From contig CAMOUF010000108.1 in NCBI GenBank assembly GCA_946626395.1, positions 1 through 14,678 on the forward strand: a DNA stretch of 14,678 nt, given 5' to 3'. The notes beneath the pieces are model-generated. The model did not search any database and had not been told where the DNA came from. It was given only the letters and a program-made list of their open reading frames with translations. This document shows, piece by piece, positions 1 through 6,551 of this stretch; position 1 is the first letter of the stretch; every line of letters begins with the position of its first letter. Made by a program: the position numbers and the translations under genes. Source of the DNA: an uncultured Clostridia bacterium. Lineage in GTDB: Bacteria; Bacillota; Clostridia; Christensenellales; Aristaeellaceae.

Positions 1-296
1 CCCGCCACAGCCCCCCACAGGCAATAGCCCCCCTCCCAGAAACGGAAAATGGCGTCCAGCCCCACTTCCTCATACAAATAAAAGGAAGAAAGACAGTAAA
101 ACAGCCGGGCTCCCAGCAGCCCCAGGGGCAGGGAGAGCAGGGCGCACCGCCAAAGGGCATCCTCCAGGAGCGCCTTCTTTTTTCCCAGCCGGAAGAAGCA
201 AAGAAGCCCTGCCCCCAGCGAAACCGCCAGGCACAGAGCATAAGCCGTTACGGGCAGGCCGAAAACAGAAAACAGAATATGCTGTGTCGCATCCAT
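1..296 (-). CDS. Divergent prolipoprotein diacylglyceryl transferase (Lgt)-like membrane protein, partial
   Basis: The first 98 codons are present and the gene runs off the left edge. The start is ATG at 296, with AAAAGGAAA about 5-8 bases upstream. What is visible is hydrophobic (helices near residues 9-36 and 48-70) and follows the Lgt N-terminal pattern: a Tyr in the first helix (Y19, in VTAYALCL), LLGARLFYCL near 60-69, and RFWEGGYCLWGAVA near 85-98. In Lgt the last stretch is normally W-(D/E)-GGM-S-F-HGG-L-x-G. Lgt transfers diacylglycerol from phosphatidylglycerol to the lipobox Cys of prolipoproteins in the inner membrane. Here the motif His is Trp and the second Gly is Ala, so transferase activity is uncertain. 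This may be a paralogue with another role. It lies 63 bases downstream of the phosphodiester glycosidase gene on the same strand and may be cotranscribed with it. The C-terminal catalytic Arg region is outside the window. Confidence 0.65.
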   Translation of the reverse strand, partial: MDATQHILFSVFGLPVTAYALCLAVSLGAGLLCFFRLGKKKALLEDALWRCALLSLPLGLLGARLFYCLSSFYLYEEVGLDAIFRFWEGGYCLWGAVA

Positions 297-359
297 AAGA
301 TTTCCTTTTCGTATCGAAGCAGATGTGGTTTCTTTGCGGGTTGGGCAGGAACTGTCACT

Positions 360-1289
360 TTATTCCTGCCACGCGCTGCCGAAATACAGGATATCGGCGA
401 TAGGGCGCTTTTTGGGGTTGGTGCCGTTGATTTTGGCGTAGCTGTTGTTTCCCTGTTTGAACACCATCCAGGTGGTCACGCCGCCATCCAGGTTATAGGC
501 GTTCTGAACGCCCTCGAAGGTGGCCACGAAATCGGCGAACTGCTCCAGGGTCAGGCCCTTGGAGCCCTCGTCCTCGGGGCCTTCGGTGTAAATGCACAGG
601 TAATCCAGGGGCCCCACCTGGGCGATGCACATGCGCTGGGCGGGCTTGTCGGAGGCGTTGTTCATGTTCACGAAGCCGGTCTGCTTTTCGCCGTTGATGA
701 TCAGGCCGGGGCCGAAGGTGAAGCCGTTGATGATGGTGCCGGGGAAAGAATCCACGTCGGCGTTGGTAGCCTGGGGCAGGATGTGCAGATCGCCCTGATC
801 GTCGATGATCAGCACGTCGTAGCGCAGCTTGGATTTATCCTCCACCTTGTCGCACTTGTTCCGGTACAGCTTGCCCTGTTTGGCCACCAGGCCGATATTG
901 CTGTGCTTGTGGAAGGAATCGCCGCTGATGGCCAGCACGGCCTTGGCGTTCTTGGCCAGGGTGGTGCCCCATTCCTCGGACGGGCTCATGTAGGAGCCGG
1001 TGAACATGGAGCGGATCTGGGTGGCGTTGGCGATGGTCACCCGGGCCGCCAGGAAATTCGTGTCCTCCACCCGGCCCTGCTCGATTTTCACATGAATGGA
1101 AGGGTCCTCATATTCCCAATCGGACACATAGCCGGTGGGCAGGGGCGCGAGGGCCTGCTTGATGCCCTCCTTCATATCCAGGGGCAGCTGGATGATTTCC
1201 GCCTCCGCCACGATGGTCCCGGAGGGAACCAGCACCAGCAGGGACAAAAGCAGCAGCAAAAGCAAACAAAACCGGAAAACGTTTTTCAA
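360..1289 (-). CDS. Secreted phosphodiester glycosidase (NAGPA-domain) protein
   Basis: A 309-residue protein of the NAGPA/phosphodiester glycosidase family (PF09992), whose members remove sugars such as N-acetylglucosamine from phosphodiester links. In bacteria they are usually exported and thought to act on envelope polymers. The TTG start at 1289 is preferred: a perfect AAGGAGG sits exactly 8 bases before it, whereas an in-frame start 33 bases upstream has no RBS and would give a hydrophilic extension in front of the signal peptide. Residues 1-30 are a signal peptide (Lys-Asn, then a Leu-rich core, then AEA). The catalytic domain covers about 65-305. Landmarks are AVLAISGDSFH (127-137, the family's NGGFF-like turn), INGFTFGPGLII (187-198), IAQVGPLDYL (222-231) and NLDGGVTTWM (276-285, the usual DGGGSS-like site). 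Two of these motifs depart from the classical sequence (GDS and DGGVTT), so substrate is unknown. It has its own promoter and lies between CapA and the Lgt-like gene. Confidence 0.85.
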   Translation of the reverse strand: MKNVFRFCLLLLLLLSLLVLVPSGTIVAEAEIIQLPLDMKEGIKQALAPLPTGYVSDWEYEDPSIHVKIEQGRVEDTNFLAARVTIANATQIRSMFTGSYMSPSEEWGTTLAKNAKAVLAISGDSFHKHSNIGLVAKQGKLYRNKCDKVEDKSKLRYDVLIIDDQGDLHILPQATNADVDSFPGTIINGFTFGPGLIINGEKQTGFVNMNNASDKPAQRMCIAQVGPLDYLCIYTEGPEDEGSKGLTLEQFADFVATFEGVQNAYNLDGGVTTWMVFKQGNNSYAKINGTNPKKRPIADILYFGSAWQE

Positions 1290-1297
1290 CGATAGTA

Positions 1298-1304
1298 CCT
1301 CCTT
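1298..1304 (-). promoter_or_regulatory. Ribosome binding site deciding the TTG start at 1289
   Basis: AAGGAGG on the minus strand, 8 bases before a TTG. It sets the start of the phosphodiester glycosidase gene and removes 11 codons from the longest open frame. Confidence 0.8.
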
Positions 1305-1320
1305 GTTAAGACCCGCCCGC

Positions 1321-1349
1321 ATAATACGGGAATGATATTACAGTTCCAA
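1321..1349 (-). promoter_or_regulatory. Predicted promoter of the phosphodiester glycosidase gene
   Basis: Reading the minus strand, TTGGAA (1349-1344) and TATTAT (1326-1321) are separated by 17 bases. They match the sigma-A consensus at 4/6 and 5/6 positions. The -10 box ends 31 bases before the TTG start. The -35 hexamer lies inside the inverted repeat at 1341-1431. Confidence 0.45.
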
Positions 1350-1431
1350 GTTCCAAGTTCTAAGCATAATCGTCTGCCAGCATCGATGTGCCTAATTGCG
1401 CAGAACTGCATCAGTTTAGAACTTGGAACTG
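1341..1431. repeat. Intergenic inverted repeat, AAGTTCCAAG family, copy 1
   Basis: A perfect 15-base inverted repeat, AGTTCCAAGTTCTAA (1349-1363) against TTAGAACTTGGAACT (1416-1430), with a 52-base spacer. The left arm is preceded by a tandem duplication of AGTTCCA. It fills most of the 169-base gap between the CapA stop and the downstream gene's start. The same words recur at 12654-12779. There is no T-run after an arm, so it is not an ordinary terminator. Confidence 0.75.
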
Positions 1432-1458
1432 TCAGCAACTGAACAGACAACTTGCCGA

Positions 1459-3378
1459 TTACTTCATTTGCCCGTTTTCAAATTCGATCACGCCGGTTTC
1501 CAGGAAAGAGGCGGGGGGATTCTGCATGCTGGTCATTTCTTTTTTCAGCACCAGCTTCTTGAACACGTCCTGGCGTTCCTTTTCGCTTGTCAGCTCAATG
1601 GGCCTGAAATCGGGGCTGGGCTGGGTTTTGCAGGGAATGACCCGCAGCTGCTTTAATTCCGCGCCGGATTCTGTTTTTTCATAGGTCACCTGGAAAATGC
1701 CGGTGGAGGGGTCCACGTCGCTCATGGTGCCGAAGGTGAAGTTTCCGGCGGAGAACAGGATGGGCTTTCCCTTGTACATCACAATGGGCTGGATCACATG
1801 GGGATGATGGCCCCAGATCATGTCCGCGCCCGCGTCGATGATCTGCCGGGCAAAGGGATACTGCCAGGAATCCGGGGTCATATAGGTTTCCCGGCCCCAG
1901 TGCAGGCTGACGATCACCACGTCGCAGCCCTGGCTGCGCAGGGCGGCAATGCGGGAAGCGATCTTGGGCGCGTCGTAATCCTGGGGATAGGAAAAGCCCA
2001 CGAAGCCAAAGAGCAAATCGCCCACCTGGACCTTGCCCAGGTCGTCGTGCTGGTTGGCCAGGCCGGGATAAATGGTGCCGAAATGCAGGATGCCCGCTTC
2101 GTCCAAATGCCCCAGGGACTCCACATAACCGGCGTCCAGGAAGTCCATGCAGTGGTTGTTGACGGTGTTCACCATCTCCACGCTGCCTTCCTTGAGCACC
2201 TGGGTAAATTCGGGATTGCCCACCAGATTGTATTTCTTATCGGTATGCCGGGTGCGGGTGGTGAAAACCACCTCCAGGTTGGCCACGGTCAGATCGTCGT
2301 TTTCCAGATAATCCTTTACCAGAGAGAAGGGCCAGGCATAGCCGTTTTTGCTCAGGCAGGTATGATAAGAGGAAGCCGCCTTGGTGTACTGCTCCGAATC
2401 GCCGATGGAGCAGTCACCCACAAAGGACAGGGTGACGGTATTTTTGCTTTCCTGGGCAGGCGCTTCGGTGGGCAGGGGGATGTCCGTTGGCGCGGGCGTT
2501 TCCGGCGCGGCCTGGGCAATGGGCTCTGCCGTCATTTCCGGGATGCCGCTCAAGGGGGACGCGGGGGCCTCCGTGGCTGCGGGCGCGATAGCCGGGGCGG
2601 CGGTGGGGGCGGGAGCGGTGCCGTTATAGGCCAGCTTGTAGGGGAAATCCTTGCTGCCGTCGCCGCCCGTCAAATCCACCTGGTTTAGGTCCAGCCGCAG
2701 GGCCAGACGCAATCCGATATTCACCCGGGTATAGGCCCCGTAGCTCAGATGGCCGTTGAAGCCCACGATTTGCAGCTTATAGTCCGACGGCTCCTTCACG
2801 GTGGCGACCCAATAGGAGGATTTTTCATTCTGATAGGCCACGTATAAGCCCCGCTGCTTGATGGCGTAGGGGGTGCCCTCCGCTTCGTGGGAGCGGATGC
2901 GGTCGGGCCATTCGGCCCAGCGGGCGCTGTCAAAGCCGTAAGCGCTGGTCAGCATGGCTTCGTCGTTGAGCATGAACAGCGTGGCCCCATTGGGCTCGGG
3001 GATCAGGGCGTTGCGAAGAGGAGAAGTTCCCAGCATCCGGTCCAGGTATTCCGTGCTCAGCAGGGGAAACAGATCGCTTTCCTCAAAGGAATTGATCCGG
3101 CGGAAGGAATGGGCCTCGATCACCTTTTCATCCGTTTCAAAAATGATCTGGCTGGTGTCGATAATATATTCCGTCAAAAGCAGGGCGCGGTTGTCCCGCA
3201 CCTCCAGCACCCGCCACAGCAGGGGCTTCACCGTGCCGTCCGCCTCATAGGGATATTCCCCCAAATGAACGTACACATAGCCCTGTCCCTTCACATATCC
3301 CCGCATTTCCGCCTGGGCCGGGGCCAGGGCCAGAACCAACAGGAAAAGCAGCGCTCCCATCGTCAGCAGCTTCTTCAT
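1459..3378 (-). CDS. Secreted DUF6273-CapA fusion protein
   Basis: A 639-residue exported protein. Residues 1-23 are a signal peptide (MKKLL, hydrophobic core, AQA). Residues about 34-250 resemble the DUF6273 domain: HLGEYPYEADGTVKPLLWRV near 39-57, then a later NIGLRLALRLDL, a domain of unknown role often found on Clostridia surface proteins. Residues about 251-312 are a Pro/Ala/Thr-rich linker. Residues about 314-595 are a CapA (PGA_cap, metallophosphatase-fold) domain with FVGDCSIGD (319-327), NLE (367-369), TVNNHCMDF (405-413), SLHWGRE (491-497), WGHHPHVIQP (522-531) and SAGNFTFG (543-550). CapA proteins take part in poly-gamma-glutamate synthesis or export. No capB or capC is visible, so this copy more likely acts as a surface hydrolase; that is inference. 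The start at 3378 is preferred because AAGGAGG is 5 bases upstream, and an ATG 15 bases earlier abuts that RBS and has none of its own. A consensus promoter precedes it. Confidence 0.88.
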   Translation of the reverse strand: MKKLLTMGALLFLLVLALAPAQAEMRGYVKGQGYVYVHLGEYPYEADGTVKPLLWRVLEVRDNRALLLTEYIIDTSQIIFETDEKVIEAHSFRRINSFEESDLFPLLSTEYLDRMLGTSPLRNALIPEPNGATLFMLNDEAMLTSAYGFDSARWAEWPDRIRSHEAEGTPYAIKQRGLYVAYQNEKSSYWVATVKEPSDYKLQIVGFNGHLSYGAYTRVNIGLRLALRLDLNQVDLTGGDGSKDFPYKLAYNGTAPAPTAAPAIAPAATEAPASPLSGIPEMTAEPIAQAAPETPAPTDIPLPTEAPAQESKNTVTLSFVGDCSIGDSEQYTKAASSYHTCLSKNGYAWPFSLVKDYLENDDLTVANLEVVFTTRTRHTDKKYNLVGNPEFTQVLKEGSVEMVNTVNNHCMDFLDAGYVESLGHLDEAGILHFGTIYPGLANQHDDLGKVQVGDLLFGFVGFSYPQDYDAPKIASRIAALRSQGCDVVIVSLHWGRETYMTPDSWQYPFARQIIDAGADMIWGHHPHVIQPIVMYKGKPILFSAGNFTFGTMSDVDPSTGIFQVTYEKTESGAELKQLRVIPCKTQPSPDFRPIELTSEKERQDVFKKLVLKKEMTSMQNPPASFLETGVIEFENGQMK

Positions 3379-3383
3379 GGGAA

Positions 3384-3390
3384 CCTCCTT
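3384..3390 (-). promoter_or_regulatory. Ribosome binding site deciding the CapA start
   Basis: AAGGAGG on the minus strand, 5 bases before the ATG at 3378. The in-frame ATG at 3393-3391 directly abuts it on the upstream side, so that ATG is unlikely to be used. Confidence 0.75.
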
Positions 3391-3411
3391 CATATCCGGA
3401 TTTCATCAATC

Positions 3412-3440
3412 ATTATATCTGGAAAAAGAAAGTATGTCAA
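3412..3440 (-). promoter_or_regulatory. Consensus sigma-A promoter of the capA-like gene
   Basis: TTGACA (3440-3435) and TATAAT (3417-3412) on the minus strand are separated by exactly 17 bases, a perfect match to the vegetative consensus. Transcription would begin near 3405, giving a leader of about 27 bases. The gene is therefore transcribed independently of metH upstream. Confidence 0.85.
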
Positions 3441-3474
3441 ATGATTTGCGGGATTGTAACATTTATAATAAGTG

Positions 3475-3543
3475 AGGAGTGAGGAGTGAGGAATGAGGAG
3501 TTAATAGTCGATGTTTTTTTGAACTATTAACTCCTCACTCCTA
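3475..3543. repeat. Intergenic hairpin repeat, GAGGAGTGAG family
   Basis: Direct repeats of the 7-mer GAGGAGT/GTGAGGA run from about 3472 to 3500. They lead into an inverted repeat with 20-base arms (3489-3508 and 3523-3542, one mismatch) and a 14-base loop containing seven T's. It sits between the metH stop (3551) and the capA-like promoter. The 3' side has no T-run on the minus strand, so it is a poor intrinsic terminator for metH, though the stem could still protect the mRNA end. Confidence 0.75.
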
Positions 3544-3550
3544 ACTTTCG

Positions 3551-5905
3551 TCAGGCTTCAAACACTTTTCTCGCAATGCCCACGGCTCCGCGGGCGTCCT
3601 TGGCGTAGAAGTCCGCGCCGATGGAAAGGGCCCAGGTCTCCGTGACCACCGCGCCGCCCACCATCACCCGGGGGGGATGGGGCAGGGCTTTGAGCTGATG
3701 CACCGTTTCTTCCATGGCGGGCAGGGTGGTGGTCATCAGGGCGGAGAGGCCCACCAGCGGCGCGCCGGTTTCCTGGGCGGCGCTGGCCACCTTTTCCGGC
3801 GGCACGTCCTTGCCCAAATCCATCACTTGATAGCCATAATTCTCCAGCACGGTTTTCACAATGTTTTTGCCGATATCGTGAATGTCCCCCTGGACGGTGG
3901 CGATGATGATTTTTCCCTTGCTGACGCTTTCTCCCCCGGCGGCGGAAAGGGCGCTCCTGATTTCCTCAAACACCGCCTGGGCCGCCTGGGCAGCGGAAAG
4001 CAGCTGAGGCAGGAATACCTTCCCCTGCTCGTAATCCGCGCCCACCCGGTCCAGGGCGGGAATCAAATGAGCGCTGACGATGTCCAGCGGCGCTTGGATC
4101 CGCAAGGCTTCCTTTGCCGCCCGGCCCGCCTCGGCCTTGAGCCCCCGGAAAATGGCCTCGCTCAACGAAAGCGCGGCAGTCACGGCAGGCTTTGCTTCCG
4201 GCTGGGCCTGAGAAAAGCGCTCCACATATTGCTTGCTTTGCCCGTCTTCCCCGTTCAGCACCCGGAAGGCGGCGATGGCATCCATGATTTCCTTCTGATT
4301 GGGGTTGAGAATGGGCAGGGTGAGCCCCGCGTGGAGGGCGCGGATGAGAAAGGTTTGGGTCATCAGCAGCCGGTTGGGCAGGCCGAAGGAGATGTTGCTG
4401 ACTCCCAGCAGCGTTTGCAGCCCCAGCCTTTGCCGCACCATGGATACTGCCCGGAGGGTTTCCTCCGCCTGCTCCTGCTGGGCGGACACGGTGAGGGTCA
4501 GGCAGTCGATCCACACGTCCTGCCGGGGAATGCCCGCCGCCAAAGCGCGATTCAGGATTTTTTCCGCGATGGCGAACCGCTTTTCGGCGCTGTCCGGAAT
4601 GCCGTTTTCATCCAGGGTCAATCCCACCACGCTGGCCCCGTATTTTTTTACCAGGGGCAGAACGGTGCTCAGGCTTTCATCCTTGCCGCTGACGGAGTTC
4701 ACCGCCGCCTTGCCGTTGTATATCCGCAGGGCGGCCTCCAGGGCGGCGGGGTTCACGGAATCCAATTGCAGCGGCGCGTCCACGGCGCTTTGCAGCGCCT
4801 TCACCACCCGGGGCAGCATCACCGCTTCATCCACCCCGGGATAGCCCACGTTCACGTCTAAAATCTCCGCTCCGGCGTCCAATTGGGCGATGGCCACGTC
4901 CACGATATAGTCCAGATCGTTTTCCAGCAGGGCCTGCTGAAAGCGCTTTTTGCCGGTGGGATTGATGCGCTCCCCAATGACCCGCACCCGATTGAGGGGC
5001 AGGGCGGCGGTGGGGGTGCAGATCATGGGAACAGGCTCCGCTTCGATAGGCGGAGGCGGCGTTTGGGGCACAATCTCTTTGAGCGCGGCGATATAATCCG
5101 GGCCCGTGCCGCAGCAGCCCCCGACGATTAGCGCTCCCGCCGCGATCACGTCCTCCATGGCGGCGGCAAAGTCGGCGGCGTTCATGCTGTAATGCCCGTC
5201 CTCCGGGTCGGGCAATCCGGCGTTGGGCTTGGCGATGATGGGCAGGCGGGTGTTTTGCTTTAGTTCCCGGATCAGGGGCAGCACTTCCCGGGGGCCCAGG
5301 GAGCAATTGACGCCGATAGCGTCGGCCCCCAGTCCTTCCAGGGTGCGGGCCATGGCGGCCACGGTGCAGCCGGTGAAGGTGCGGCCTGTGCCGTCAAAGC
5401 TCATGGTGACGAACACGGGCAGATCCGTCTTTTCCTTGGCGGCCAGCAGGGCGGCTTTGGCTTCGTACAGGTCGGTCATGGTTTCGATGACGATGAGCTG
5501 GGCCCCCGCCGCCGCCCCGGCCTTCATGATTTGGGCAAACTGGTCATAGGCGTCCTCAAAGCTCAGGCTGCCCAGAGGCTCCAGCAGTTCCCCCAGGGGC
5601 CCCACGTCCAGGGCCACGAAAGCGCCGTAGGGCGCTGCTTCCCTGCGCGCCAGGGAAACCCCAGCGCCTACGACTTCCTCCACGGTATGCCCCGCCTTGC
5701 GGAGCTTTTTGGGGCTGGCCCCGAAGGTATTGGCGTAAATCACCCGGCTCCCCGCCTGCAAATAAGCCCGGTGCACGCTTGCCACGGCCTGGGGATTGGT
5801 CAGGTTCATCAGCTCCGGAAGCTGGCCGGGCTTTAAGCCGCTCTTTTGCAGCATGGTGCCCATGGCGCCGTCCAATAAAAGATAGGAAGAAAAATCAAAA
5901 GCCAC
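3551..5905 (-). CDS. metH: B12-dependent methionine synthase lacking the reactivation domain
   Basis: A 784-residue cobalamin-dependent methionine synthase, which moves the methyl group of methyl-tetrahydrofolate to homocysteine through methylcobalamin. The homocysteine domain spans about 1-290 with zinc ligands Cys201 (GVNCSLGP) and Cys264/265 (GGCCGTGPDY). The pterin-binding domain spans about 305-560 (GERINPTGKK, LDVNVGYPG, GVSNISFGLPNR). The helical B12 cap spans about 570-655, and the Rossmann B12 domain spans about 660-784 with the DxHxxG motif DIHDIG (674-679; His676 would be the lower cobalt ligand). The E. coli-type C-terminal SAM-binding reactivation domain (about 350 residues) is absent; that job is taken by the neighbouring gene. 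The start is GTG at 5905, 8 bases after GGGAGG, and it overlaps the upstream gene by 11 bases, implying translational coupling. Confidence 0.95.
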   Translation of the reverse strand: MAFDFSSYLLLDGAMGTMLQKSGLKPGQLPELMNLTNPQAVASVHRAYLQAGSRVIYANTFGASPKKLRKAGHTVEEVVGAGVSLARREAAPYGAFVALDVGPLGELLEPLGSLSFEDAYDQFAQIMKAGAAAGAQLIVIETMTDLYEAKAALLAAKEKTDLPVFVTMSFDGTGRTFTGCTVAAMARTLEGLGADAIGVNCSLGPREVLPLIRELKQNTRLPIIAKPNAGLPDPEDGHYSMNAADFAAAMEDVIAAGALIVGGCCGTGPDYIAALKEIVPQTPPPPIEAEPVPMICTPTAALPLNRVRVIGERINPTGKKRFQQALLENDLDYIVDVAIAQLDAGAEILDVNVGYPGVDEAVMLPRVVKALQSAVDAPLQLDSVNPAALEAALRIYNGKAAVNSVSGKDESLSTVLPLVKKYGASVVGLTLDENGIPDSAEKRFAIAEKILNRALAAGIPRQDVWIDCLTLTVSAQQEQAEETLRAVSMVRQRLGLQTLLGVSNISFGLPNRLLMTQTFLIRALHAGLTLPILNPNQKEIMDAIAAFRVLNGEDGQSKQYVERFSQAQPEAKPAVTAALSLSEAIFRGLKAEAGRAAKEALRIQAPLDIVSAHLIPALDRVGADYEQGKVFLPQLLSAAQAAQAVFEEIRSALSAAGGESVSKGKIIIATVQGDIHDIGKNIVKTVLENYGYQVMDLGKDVPPEKVASAAQETGAPLVGLSALMTTTLPAMEETVHQLKALPHPPRVMVGGAVVTETWALSIGADFYAKDARGAVGIARKVFEA

Positions 5906-6551
5906 AGGTTGTTCCTCCCTTCCGGTAAACGCAGTTTTCCTTCATGGCGCAGTATCCGCAGCCCCGTACCCGGGCGGGCTGAGGGGTCCTGCTCAAGCCA
6001 ATCACGGCGGTAACGGATTTGGCGGGGGCCATCATGAAAGAGGGCAGCGCATACACCCCCAGCAGCCGTTGGGCGTCCAGCGCCTGTAAAACATTGGCCT
6101 GGACGGACAGGGGCAAATCGCCGTAGCCGGGGCTGAACCGGTCCGTCAAAAAAAGATCCGGATACCGGGCGGCGATTTCCTTTTCCGCCTCGTCGCAGCC
6201 CGCCTCCACATAGGCGCTGCCGCACACGTCCATGATCACGGCCCGGGCCATGTCCCGGCTTTGGGTCTTCAGCAGCAGCCGGTCAAAGGCCAGGCCCAGG
6301 GTGCAGCACAGCAGCGCCGCCCGATGGCAGCCCGACAGCATGCGCTGCGCCATTTTCCCCGGCAGGCACAGATTGGCTTGAGGCAGGCAGACTCCTTCCG
6401 GGCTGACGGCGCAGTCAAATACCCGGTAAATAAATTGCGGCTGGAAGCTCCCTTCGATTTCTCCGGCCACGGCCTCCACCGCCCGGCGGGTATCTTCCCC
6501 CGCCCCCGCCGCGCCCAGATAGCGCAGCGCTTCATCCCTGCTGATTTTCAT
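5895..6551 (-). CDS. Methionine synthase reactivation protein (stand-alone B12-dependent MetH activation domain)
   Basis: A 218-residue protein resembling the separate methionine synthase activation proteins found in Thermotoga and Clostridia. These bind SAM and help re-methylate oxidised cob(II)alamin on MetH. Visible hallmarks are SPGYGDLPLSVQANVL (about residues 138-153), the ALPSFMMAPAKSVTAVIGLS-like segment that follows, and a C-terminal Cys cluster CGYCAMKENCVYR. The R-x-SPGYGD stretch matches the SAM-binding motif of the MetH activation domain. It begins with ATG at 6551, overlaps the end of metF by 20 bases with only a weak RBS, and its last codons contain the metH RBS. The metF-activator-metH order makes a self-contained methyl-transfer unit. 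Confidence 0.85.
   Translation of the reverse strand: MKISRDEALRYLGAAGAGEDTRRAVEAVAGEIEGSFQPQFIYRVFDCAVSPEGVCLPQANLCLPGKMAQRMLSGCHRAALLCCTLGLAFDRLLLKTQSRDMARAVIMDVCGSAYVEAGCDEAEKEIAARYPDLFLTDRFSPGYGDLPLSVQANVLQALDAQRLLGVYALPSFMMAPAKSVTAVIGLSRTPQPARVRGCGYCAMKENCVYRKGGTTCGF
5914..5919 (-). promoter_or_regulatory. Ribosome binding site deciding the GTG start of metH
   Basis: GGGAGG on the minus strand, 8 bases before GTG at 5905 and embedded in the last codons of the reactivation gene. Confidence 0.75.

Noticed and set aside
279..1295. 338-codon plus-strand frame opposite the phosphodiester glycosidase
   Set aside because: Antisense shadow; the minus-strand protein has a signal peptide, RBS and family motifs.
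1798..2688. 296-codon plus-strand frame opposite the CapA domain
   Set aside because: Antisense shadow of conserved CapA motifs.
3489..3542. Hairpin after metH as an intrinsic terminator
   Set aside because: The stem is AT-rich at the top and is not followed by a T-run in the direction of metH transcription; the T's are in the loop on the other strand.
3677..4861. 394-codon plus-strand frame opposite metH
   Set aside because: Antisense shadow of metH; low-complexity composition and no RBS.
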